Of a DNA stretch of 34,957 nt, positions 16,387 to 23,900 are shown piece after piece (the stretch's first letter is position 1; every line of letters starts with the position of its first letter). This DNA is from Verrucomicrobiota bacterium (GTDB taxonomy: Bacteria > Verrucomicrobiota > Verrucomicrobiia > Limisphaerales > JAHEOI01). A program made the position numbers and the translations under genes. The stretch lies in assembly GCA_018610125.1 (NCBI GenBank), contig JAHEOI010000344.1, forward strand, positions 1-34,957, in the 5' to 3' direction. The notes below the pieces were generated by a model that was given only the letters and a program-made list of their open reading frames with translations, did not search any database and was not told the DNA's origin.

Positions 16387-17058
16387 TCACGGCTGGGAAG
16401 ACAGACCGAGGCTGTCAGAAACGCGAGGGATCTCAGGCAATTGGGAGACTTGACTTGCGGCTTCGCTCAGGAGTCTTTTGATTTCAGAAGGGAGATGGGG
16501 AAGGTCGCCGTCCTCGAAATAACTGAGGGCCTTGAGGCTGATCATTGGATTGAAGGTGTCAGGGTAGAGGGCGCGCGCGGCGCCAAGGGCATAAGCGAGG
16601 GAGATACCGTCTTTAAGAATCGCGGCGATATCCAGATAATCTTTTTGCTCCGCCCTTTGCTGGATGATCGCCACCTTGGTTGCCGCCAGGTCAAGTAGGG
16701 CGGCAACGATGAGAGATCCGTCGCTGGTGAGTTGAGGCTCGCCGACGCGTCCGATTCGAAGTGCTCCAAAAAAGGATAACCGGATAACTCCTTCCTTGTC
16801 GGCAATAACACTCAGGGTATTGGGCTTGGCCTGTGAGCGCTCACACTGTTCAAGCCACGGGATCGTACGAAACAGCTCCTCGACTTGAAATTTTTCGCTG
16901 CTGAAGAAATCGAAATCGAACGATTGTCGGTGTCCGAGGCGAAGCGCGAGGGCGGTGCCACCGTAAAGTATGAAATGTGGGGAGACATGACGTAATAAAG
17001 GCCAGAACGCCTGTTGAGCTTGCGGCAGCACATCGAGTTGTGGAACAAACGTGGTCAT
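16387..17058 (-). CDS. AbiEii/AbiGii-like nucleotidyltransferase toxin
   Basis: The 223-residue protein has the AbiEii nucleotidyltransferase signature: YGGTALALRLGHRQSFDFDFF at about residues 33-53 combines the GG-T/S motif and the catalytic D-x-D, and LAATKVAIIQQRAEQKDYLD at about 125-145 carries the conserved lysines and K-D-x-x-D of the C-terminal half. AbiEii toxins of type IV toxin-antitoxin systems transfer nucleotides to RNA targets and block growth, for example during phage infection. The start codon overlaps the stop of the preceding gene by four bases (17055-17058). The partner is not a classical AbiEi. Toxicity is inferred from the family only. Confidence 0.85.
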   Translation of the reverse strand: MTTFVPQLDVLPQAQQAFWPLLRHVSPHFILYGGTALALRLGHRQSFDFDFFSSEKFQVEELFRTIPWLEQCERSQAKPNTLSVIADKEGVIRLSFFGALRIGRVGEPQLTSDGSLIVAALLDLAATKVAIIQQRAEQKDYLDIAAILKDGISLAYALGAARALYPDTFNPMISLKALSYFEDGDLPHLPSEIKRLLSEAASQVSQLPEIPRVSDSLGLSSQP

Positions 17059-17390
17059 CCGAATCGGCGCGGAAGAGGGGGTGTTGGCCTTCGGCCATAC
17101 ACGTTATTCCAGTAGACCCACGAGGCTTGGTCGAATACCCCGGGTGGGGGGGTATCCAAGACGGATACGAAAATTTCGCTGCCAAAGTGGTGTCGGGTGA
17201 CTTGAACGTCCTCCCAATTGCCCCAAACCATGACCTGAGCGATAAATCGTTCCGGGTATGCCAGAGCCTCCTCGGGTGGTTTCCACCAAACAACTTTTCT
17301 CGCTACCCGAATAAGCTTGGGCTCGCCCCCTACAGCTTGCTCATTATCTCCCATCCACCTTATTTTAGCATATCCCAGGCACGATCTCAT
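17055..17390 (-). CDS. Partner of AbiEii-like toxin, uncharacterised
   Basis: A 111-residue protein encoded first in a two-gene unit with the AbiEii-like toxin. Its core includes ARKVVWWKPPEEALAYPERF, IAQVMVWGNWEDVQ, SVLDTPPPGVFDQASW and a Pro-rich tail PTPPLPRRF. I recognise this as a conserved uncharacterised family usually found directly before AbiEii-type genes, so an antitoxin or regulator role is likely but unproven; it shows no AbiEi winged-helix pattern. I chose the ATG at 17390 because AAGGAAGAGG stands immediately upstream; the frame is open further to a TTG at 17471. A promoter lies at 17501-17529, leaving a 5' leader of about 105 bases. Confidence 0.7.
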   Translation of the reverse strand: MRSCLGYAKIRWMGDNEQAVGGEPKLIRVARKVVWWKPPEEALAYPERFIAQVMVWGNWEDVQVTRHHFGSEIFVSVLDTPPPGVFDQASWVYWNNVYGRRPTPPLPRRFG

Positions 17391-17765
17391 CCTCTTCCTT
17401 CCGTCGGAGGTGCAAGCGAGACCAGGTTCCTGGCAACGGGGATTCTTATCTAGAATGCGGTATCGTAGCAATCGATGCTTGCGGAAGACGTCACGGTTTG
17501 ATTGTATTTTCCTGTCTACTCGTTGTAAAGTTTCTGTAACAGAGATAAGACTGTTCCTTCGCGTGATAACCTCCCAGGTGCTCGAGGCTGCGTGGGGGAA
17601 AGGGCTGGCGAGGCGTTTGGCTTAGACTCGGCAAGGCATGGGACCGGAAAATTGCCCGCGAACGAGCGCGAAATGACGCTTAAGCAGAAGACAAAGAGGC
17701 TGCTGCATCGGCGCTACCGTTTGCGGCTTGGCGAAGCGGTCCGCACGCTTTCTCTGGGTCGGTTG
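17391..17765. other. Gap between pdxH and the AbiE-like pair
   Basis: About 375 bp separate the 3' end of pdxH from the start of the AbiE-like partner, both on the minus strand. It holds the promoter at 17501-17529. I see no gene or RNA signature and no convincing terminator for pdxH. Confidence 0.4.
17501..17529 (-). promoter_or_regulatory. Sigma-70-type promoter of the AbiE-like pair
   Basis: On the minus strand TTTACA (17524-17529) and TACAAT (17501-17506) are separated by exactly 17 bp. Transcription would start near 17494, about 105 bases before the ATG at 17390. This is among the best promoter matches in the window. Confidence 0.6.
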
Positions 17766-18425
17766 TTACGGTGCCAACCGATCGATCCGCCAATGCCCGT
17801 CCTCCGTTCGCGTATAGACAAAGCGATCGTGCAGCCGATTGGGACGCCCCTGCCAGAATTCAATCCGTTCGGGTGCCAGGACAAAGCCTCCCCAGTTGTC
17901 GGGAGTGGGGATGTCAGCGTCCGGGTATTGGTCTTGGAGCTCCTGGAACCGCTGCTCAAGCACTTGCCGGTCGGTGATGACCTGATCTTGAGAAGAGGCC
18001 CAAGCACCGAGGCGACTCCCTCGAGGTCGTGATTGAAAGTAATCGATGGATTCTTGCCGCGACAACTGTTGGGTCTGGCCGATAATACACACCTGGCGCT
18101 CAAGCTGAGACCAATAGAAGACCAGAGCCGCATTCGGATTCGTCTCAAGTTCGCGCGCCTTGCGCGAGGTGTAATTGGTAAAGAATTGAAAGCCGCGCTC
18201 GTCCATGCCTTTGAGAAGCACGATGCGGGCCGACGGGACGCCGTCGGCATCGGCGGTGGCAAGGGTCATGGCATTGGCGTCCTGCCCCACGGCATTAATT
18301 GCTTCCTGGAACCACCGCTGAAATTGCGCCAGCGGATCGGCGCTGAGATCGTCTCGCTCCAGTCCGCGGCTGGAATAATCGCGTCTTATATCACCAATGC
18401 TCATTGAAGCTTTATTGACCGACAT
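17766..18425 (-). CDS. pdxH: Pyridoxamine/pyridoxine 5'-phosphate oxidase
   Basis: PdxH is the FMN enzyme that oxidises PNP or PMP to pyridoxal 5'-phosphate. The 219-residue product matches the family's length and motifs: DPLAQFQRWFQEA near the start, AMTLATADADGVPSARIVLL and FFTNYTSRKARELETNPNAA for FMN binding, and the C-terminal signature ERIEFWQGRPNRLHDR that contacts PLP and FMN. PLP made here serves Kbl and Alr encoded nearby, though they are not co-transcribed with it. The ATG at 18425 gives MSVNKASMSIGDIRRDY; the internal ATG eight codons later is also possible. Confidence 0.97.
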   Translation of the reverse strand: MSVNKASMSIGDIRRDYSSRGLERDDLSADPLAQFQRWFQEAINAVGQDANAMTLATADADGVPSARIVLLKGMDERGFQFFTNYTSRKARELETNPNAALVFYWSQLERQVCIIGQTQQLSRQESIDYFQSRPRGSRLGAWASSQDQVITDRQVLEQRFQELQDQYPDADIPTPDNWGGFVLAPERIEFWQGRPNRLHDRFVYTRTEDGHWRIDRLAP

Positions 18426-18504
18426 GCGCGAAAGCGCACCAGTACCGACAATAAGCCGAAACGCTCGCGCGAGTAAAGCAACGATAAAATCGCAGAGCTG
18501 GAAA

Positions 18505-18530
18505 CGATAGGGACGTCGTCCCCGGCGTTC
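18505..18530 (+). repeat. Interspersed hairpin repeat, copy E
   Basis: CGATAGGGACGTCGTCCCC followed by GGCGTTC matches the repeat consensus; the distal arm has diverged but keeps G-T pairing. A second perfect hairpin, GGCCCGCA / TGCGGGCC with a GCGGG loop, follows at 18538-18558. The pair lies in the 173-bp gap downstream of the ATE-like gene. Confidence 0.75.
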
Positions 18531-18598
18531 AGCGGCGGCCCGCAGCGGGTGCGGGCCTTACCACAACGGAGGTCGGAGGTAGGCGGGGGAGCTCTCGA

Positions 18599-19390
18599 TC
18601 ACACGGAGTAGCCTTTTCTCTCGGCAATCTGTTTGACAGGAGGCGTATAGAAGCGCTCGATGAAATTAGGATCTTCGAGAAGGTGACCGGTGGCCTTGTT
18701 GTCTTTGTCGATCAAGTATTTCAATTGGTCCATATCATCGGTCCAGTCGAAGCCATTGAAGAATTCCGCGCCGCCGAATTGGGTCTTGTAAAGGGCGTTC
18801 CGATTGTAAACCGTCCCGAGATAGCACCGTTCAATCCCTTGCCCGGCAAAGAATCGGATGGCGGCCGTCATCATGTAGATCCCTAAATGTTGGCGGATCA
18901 GATCGAGGTCATAGAAGGCGTAGTAATAGTAGACAAGGTGAGGCGGCTCGAGGTAGAGCGTCGCGGCGCCGACTTCACGATCCGATTCGGTATCGTGAAA
19001 TAAAAGTAAGTGGGTGGTCACGGCCCCGCGGAAAAGTCGATCGAGCCGATCGTAAGGCATTTTATCGGTACCGAATCGGCGATCGGCGTACTCCTTGAAA
19101 AAACGCCGCCTGGCGTCGGTGTACTCAAAGTCCGATCGGGCGACGAGCTGCATGCGAAACCGCGCTCCTTTGCGAAGGATGCGGCGATTTTCGGAGGAGG
19201 GATAAAATCGATCGAGTGCGACCCGGACGTGACGGCAGAGATAAAAGCGATCCAAGTTGGGCGAGCTCGGAAGAAACCCGCGTCCCATGATGTCGGCCGG
19301 TGTCTCTCCTTCTTCGGGGAAGGCCCAGACGGCATATGGAAAGGTGTAGCTTGCGTAATCGGGACGAGCTTCTGAAAAGAGTATCTTCAT
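18599..19390 (-). CDS. Arginyltransferase (ATE C-terminal)-like GNAT-fold protein
   Basis: The 263-residue protein resembles the C-terminal catalytic half of arginyl/leucyl-tRNA-protein transferases (ATE/Bpt): RRRFFKEYADRRF, then VGAATLYLEPPHLVYYYYAF and YDLDLIRQHLGIYMMTAAIR, the last equivalent to the family's 'YYDP...SLGTYMML'. The usual N-terminal cysteine-rich ATE domain is absent; only FYLCRHVRVALDRF lies in that region. ATE/Bpt add an amino acid to protein N-termini as a degradation signal. Its ATG overlaps the alr stop by four bases (19387-19390), so the two are co-translated. Whether this protein modifies proteins, or uses aminoacyl-tRNA for another target such as peptidoglycan precursors, cannot be told from sequence. 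Confidence 0.65.
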   Translation of the reverse strand: MKILFSEARPDYASYTFPYAVWAFPEEGETPADIMGRGFLPSSPNLDRFYLCRHVRVALDRFYPSSENRRILRKGARFRMQLVARSDFEYTDARRRFFKEYADRRFGTDKMPYDRLDRLFRGAVTTHLLLFHDTESDREVGAATLYLEPPHLVYYYYAFYDLDLIRQHLGIYMMTAAIRFFAGQGIERCYLGTVYNRNALYKTQFGGAEFFNGFDWTDDMDQLKYLIDKDNKATGHLLEDPNFIERFYTPPVKQIAERKGYSV

Positions 19391-20640
19391 GAGCTTGACT
19401 CGACGGCTTGGGTCGAATGATCGACTTCAATCCTGGGTAATCGAAGGCGCCAGCCGCAAAGGACCTCGTAAGAGACGGTCCCTTTCAACGCAGCCATTTC
19501 GTCAACGGAAATCACCTCGTCTTTCTGGCGGCCTTGGATGACGACATCGTCTCCCTCCCGAGCGTCCGGCAGGCCGGTCAGGTCGACCATCGTCGCGTCC
19601 ATCGCGTTGGCACCGACTATGGGGGTCCGTTGGCCATGGATCAATACCTCGCCTTGATTCCGGACACGCGGAAATCCGTCGCCGTAACCGATCGGCATGA
19701 CTCCGATGCGGCGTTTCGAAGGGGCTCGGTAACGCATCCCGTACCCGACGCTATCGCCCTTTTGGATGTTTTGGATCCGCATTATCTTCGACTTGACGGT
19801 CATGACAGGTGAAACCCCCGGTATTCGTCGGCACACCTTGGAGGGATATACCCCGAGTGGCAGAATGCCAAGGCGGACAAGATCGAAGTGGGCCTCCGGC
19901 AAGTCCAGGAATCCTCCGGAATTGCAAAGATGACGAACGGGGGCACGGATTCCCATGGTGTTGAGCCGGTCGAGGCATTGACGGAACCGATCGAGCTGCA
20001 GCAAGGCAAAGTGTTTATCGAGCTCGTCCGACATGGCGAAGTGACTCATCACACCGGCCAATTCAAGCCACTCAAAGCGCTGGAAGGCAGCCATCCATTG
20101 TTGCCGGGTATCCCATCGGATTCCGTAGCGGCTCATGCCGGTATCGATTTCAAGATGCACCGGATGGCGGCGTCGATTTCCCGCAGCAAGGGCGTTGAGC
20201 CTTTCCGCGGTTTCAAGATCATCCACACACGGGATCAACGAATATTCAAGACAACACGGGAGCTCGGCGAAGGGACGCGTGCCGAAAATGAGGATAGGCT
20301 CAACAATCCCGCTGTGCCGTAGGTGGAGCGCTTCATCGAGATTGCTGACAGCCAAGGCTTTGGCACCGACATCGATAGCACACCGGGCAACGGTCAATGC
20401 GCCATGGCCATAGGCATTATCCTTGACCACGGAGAGCATCGCCACATCGCTCGGCTTATCGGCATGAATCAATCGAAAATTTTTTCGCAATTGCCCGAGG
20501 TCGACTTCGACCCAGGCCGGCCTTAAAGGCGCCGAGGTAAGCTGTGCGCCCACTCGTTGAGCTGATGCCGGTTGGCCCATATTGACGTTTGGAGTAACCC
20601 TTTGTATTTCCCGGGTGTTTCGGCTCCGCGGGGTAACCAT
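19387..20640 (-). CDS. alr: Alanine racemase
   Basis: Alr interconverts L- and D-alanine with PLP, supplying D-Ala for peptidoglycan. The 417-residue product has the PLP lysine K73 in SVVKDNAYGHG, the EIDTGMSRYGI and HLCNSGGFLD segments, the second catalytic base Y300 in GDSVGYGMRYRAP, and the C-terminal VGANAMDATMVDLTGLP domain. PAWVEVDLGQLRKN marks the fold's start at about residue 41. The start is uncertain: the ATG at 20640 has GGAG twelve bases upstream, and the ATG at 20580 has no ribosome site but gives a more usual N-terminus. The ATE-like gene follows with a 4-base overlap. Confidence 0.95.
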   Translation of the reverse strand: MVTPRSRNTREIQRVTPNVNMGQPASAQRVGAQLTSAPLRPAWVEVDLGQLRKNFRLIHADKPSDVAMLSVVKDNAYGHGALTVARCAIDVGAKALAVSNLDEALHLRHSGIVEPILIFGTRPFAELPCCLEYSLIPCVDDLETAERLNALAAGNRRRHPVHLEIDTGMSRYGIRWDTRQQWMAAFQRFEWLELAGVMSHFAMSDELDKHFALLQLDRFRQCLDRLNTMGIRAPVRHLCNSGGFLDLPEAHFDLVRLGILPLGVYPSKVCRRIPGVSPVMTVKSKIMRIQNIQKGDSVGYGMRYRAPSKRRIGVMPIGYGDGFPRVRNQGEVLIHGQRTPIVGANAMDATMVDLTGLPDAREGDDVVIQGRQKDEVISVDEMAALKGTVSYEVLCGWRLRLPRIEVDHSTQAVESSS

Positions 20641-20665
20641 CGGGTCACAGTTCTCCGTTACCCCG
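20629..20665 (-). promoter_or_regulatory. Inverted repeat around a possible alr start
   Basis: Nine-base arms CGGGGTAAC and GTTACCCCG are perfectly complementary. Read on the alr strand, the 19-base loop begins with GGAG and ends with the ATG at 20640. In RNA this would present the ribosome site and start codon in a loop. It could equally be a protein-binding palindrome; relevance depends on whether that ATG is used. Confidence 0.4.
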
Positions 20666-20912
20666 CTATTTACCCTTATCGCGCAGACCCAATGAAACAG
20701 GGCGGCTACCAGCCTAACATCATCACTTTCCTATGCGAAGCGAGCTGTTTATATTCCGTTTGTCGTATCGTGCCTTAGATCAAGCAGTTTGCCATAAAAG
20801 CATCGGCCAAATTCCGTACTAAAATGGAATGCTAAGCGAGGAATCCAGAAGCGCGCGCCCGACCGAGTCTTCGCTGAGCCCTGCGGCGGAGCGGTCCCGC
20901 ACGGAAGAAAAG

Positions 20913-23900
20913 ATGAATTCGTTTTTGGCCGGATGCGCGTTTCTCGATCTCGAGGCCACAGCGGATGGCAAGATCCGCCAAATCGGCGCGATCCGGGGTG
21001 ATACGACCTTTCATCGAAAGATTGGCGGGGATCCGAGTGAGGCGCTCAGAGAGCTTGCCGGCTTCCTGGAAGGTGCTCAATTCCTTGTTGGGCACAATGT
21101 GATCGGGCATGACCTTCTGATTTTGGGGGCTTATTGGGAACAGTGCGACCTGGCCAAGTATCCCGTGATCGATACCCTCTATCTGTCACCTCTCGCGTTC
21201 CCGGAAAACCCGTATCACCACCTCGTTAAGGATTACAAGCTGGTCCGAATGGCCAAGAGTGACCCGGTTGCCGATGCGCAACTGGCGGCAATGCTTTTTC
21301 GCGACCAATGGGAGCAATTCGCTGTCGATCAGGAACGGGATCCGGATCGACTGAGGCTTTATCATTTTTGCTTGGGCCGGGCGGGTTTGGGAGGAGATGG
21401 CCCGCTCCAAAGCGGCATGCCAACGTTTTTCGAGGCATTGGGAGCGACGCCGGAGTGCCATCCAGAAACGGCGTTCGAATTGTTTCGCGCTCGTGCCGAG
21501 GACCGTGTCTGCCGAACGGCGCTCGACCGGGAAATAATGCCCTATTTCCAAACGGCCCAGCTCCGTCCCGCGATGGCTTATGTCGATGCATGGCTCGCGG
21601 TGGCCGGTGCCAATTCCGTTTTGCCGCCATGGACGCGCCATCGCTTTCCCTCGATCGCTCCCGTCATTCATGCCTTGCGTGAGCGCCCATGCGGCCAATC
21701 GGAGTGTCCTTATTGCCGTGTCACCCATGATCCGGACGAGCAGCTTAAACGATTCTTCGGTTTTGAGGGGTTTCGCTCCCACCCCGCGACCCCGGACGGG
21801 ACCAGCCTTCAAAGGGAAATCGTTGCCGAGGGAATGCGGGATCAGCCGCTTTTGGCGATTCTTCCGACAGGCGGTGGTAAATCCCTCGGTTACCAAGTCC
21901 CCGCCCTCGTCCGTCATTATCGCCGCGGCTCCCTCACCGTCGTTATCTCGCCGTTGCAGGCACTCATGAAGGATCAGGTCGAAAACCTGATTGAACGGAC
22001 CGGAACGCTTTTTGCGGGGGCGCTCTACGGCATGCAGACCCCGCCTGAGCGAGGTGAGGTCATGCAGCGAGTCCGGTTAGGGGACATCGCCATCCTTTAT
22101 GTTTCGCCTGAGCAGCTCCGCAATAGCTCGCTTTGGCACGCGTTATCGCAACGGGAAATCGGCGGGTGGGTCTTTGATGAGGCTCACTGCCTGTCGAAGT
22201 GGGGCCATGACTTTCGTCCGGATTACCTTTATGCCGCCCGCTTCATACGAGAGTTTTCCCGGCACCAAGGGGTGAACGTGGCGCCGGTGTCGTGCTTCAC
22301 GGCCACTGCGAAACCGGATGTGATCAACGAAATCCGCAGCCATTTTCAAGATCACCTCCAACAGGAGCTTGAGGTCCTTCGCGGCGGAACCGAGCGCGAC
22401 AACCTCCGCTTTGAAGTACGCCCGATTCAACCGGCAGAAAAGTTGAGTCGCATCGCCGAAATCCTCGAAGATCGGTTGACCAGCTTACCGGGCGGAAGCG
22501 CTATCATCTACACCGCTACCCAACGCCACACCGAGGAAATCGCCGAATACTTAAGCAAGAAGGGCCTGACGGCGGAAGCGTTTCACGCGGGACTTGAAGC
22601 CCCACGAAAACGAGAAATCCAAGACAGCTTTATCCAAGGCACGCTGCCGATTGTTTGCGCCACCAATGCCTTCGGCATGGGGATCGATAAAGAGGATGTG
22701 CGCCTGGTTATTCATGCGGATATCCCGGGCTCGCTGGAGAACTATTTACAGGAAGCGGGCCGGGCGGGGAGAGACCTGAAGGCATCGGAATGCATTCTCC
22801 TTCACGCTGCGCAGGACATCGAGACCCAATTCAAGCTGCAAGCATTGTCGGAAATTGAGCGTCGCGATATTGCGCAAATCTTGAGAGGGCTACGGCGGGC
22901 GCAGCGAAAACCGGATCAAGAGGTCGTGATCACCTCGGGCGAGCTTTTGCGGGACGAGGAGGTGGCTACCGAATTCGACAGTCAGGACCGGATGGCCGAC
23001 ACCAAGGTGAAGACCGCCATCGCTTGGCTCGAACGTGCCGGCTACCTTGAGCGTAACCAGAATCGAACCCGCGTCTTTCAAGGGCGTCCGCTTTTGACGA
23101 TGGAAAAGGCCAAGGAGAAAATTGCCGGCTTCAATCTCTCGCCCGATACTCAGCGGCAATGGGAAGCGGTTTTTTTGGCGATTCTGAGCGCCTCCGTGGA
23201 TCAAGGGGTGAGTGCCGACGAATTGGCGGAATTGCCGGCATTCAAGCAAAAGCGGCAGGATCCGGACGCTGCCGGGGGCAGCCAGAGTGAGAGCGACACC
23301 CAGCGGGTATTGAGGATCCTCCACGAAATGGCCGAAACCGGGCTGATTCAGAGCGGGATCGAGCTGACGGCCTTTGTGCGGCCACGGGGTAAAAATCACG
23401 CCCGGGTCTGCTTCGATCGGATTTGCCGAATCGAGCGGGCGATGCTTGGGCTGATGCAGGAGCTCGATCCCGACGCCGAGGATGGCGAGCCTGTCTCGCT
23501 CAATCTTAGTCGACTCAATCAGCGGCTCAAAGACGATGGGATGGAGTGCAACCCGGAAACGCTGCGCAACCTTTTAAAGAGCCTGACCTACGATGGCAAA
23601 GGGTTTGCCGGTCATAAGGGAAGCCTGGAGCTGCGTCACTTGTCGCGAGACTGTTACCGGGTGCGTCTGCAGCGTGGGTGGAATGCATTGGTGGCGACCT
23701 CGGAGAGGCGACGGGCGATTGCGAGCCTGCTCCTTGAAACGTTGTTGTCCAAGGCTTCCGCCAAGCAGGGCCAAGAAAGCGGGGAGGTGCTGGTGAGCTT
23801 TTCGACCAATGAGCTCACCGAGGCCATCAAAAACGACATGGCCTTGGGCGGACAGATTCGCAAGCCTCTGGCGGCGATTGACCGAGGCCTGATGTTTCTC

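Noticed and set aside
16318..16698. Plus-strand frame of about 126 codons
   Set aside because: It overlaps the AbiEii-like gene on the opposite strand and has no protein-like features.
17592..18032. Plus-strand frame of about 146 codons
   Set aside because: It lies largely antisense to pdxH, whose product is unmistakable; the remainder has no motifs.
18538..18558. Hairpin GGCCCGCA/TGCGGGCC as a terminator for the ATE-like gene
   Set aside because: No T-run follows it on either strand; it is more likely part of the composite hairpin repeat.
23593..23608. GGCAAAGGGTTTGCC palindrome as another HTH_34 operator
   Set aside because: It is inside the helicase gene and has the half-sites in the opposite order to the two operator-like palindromes.
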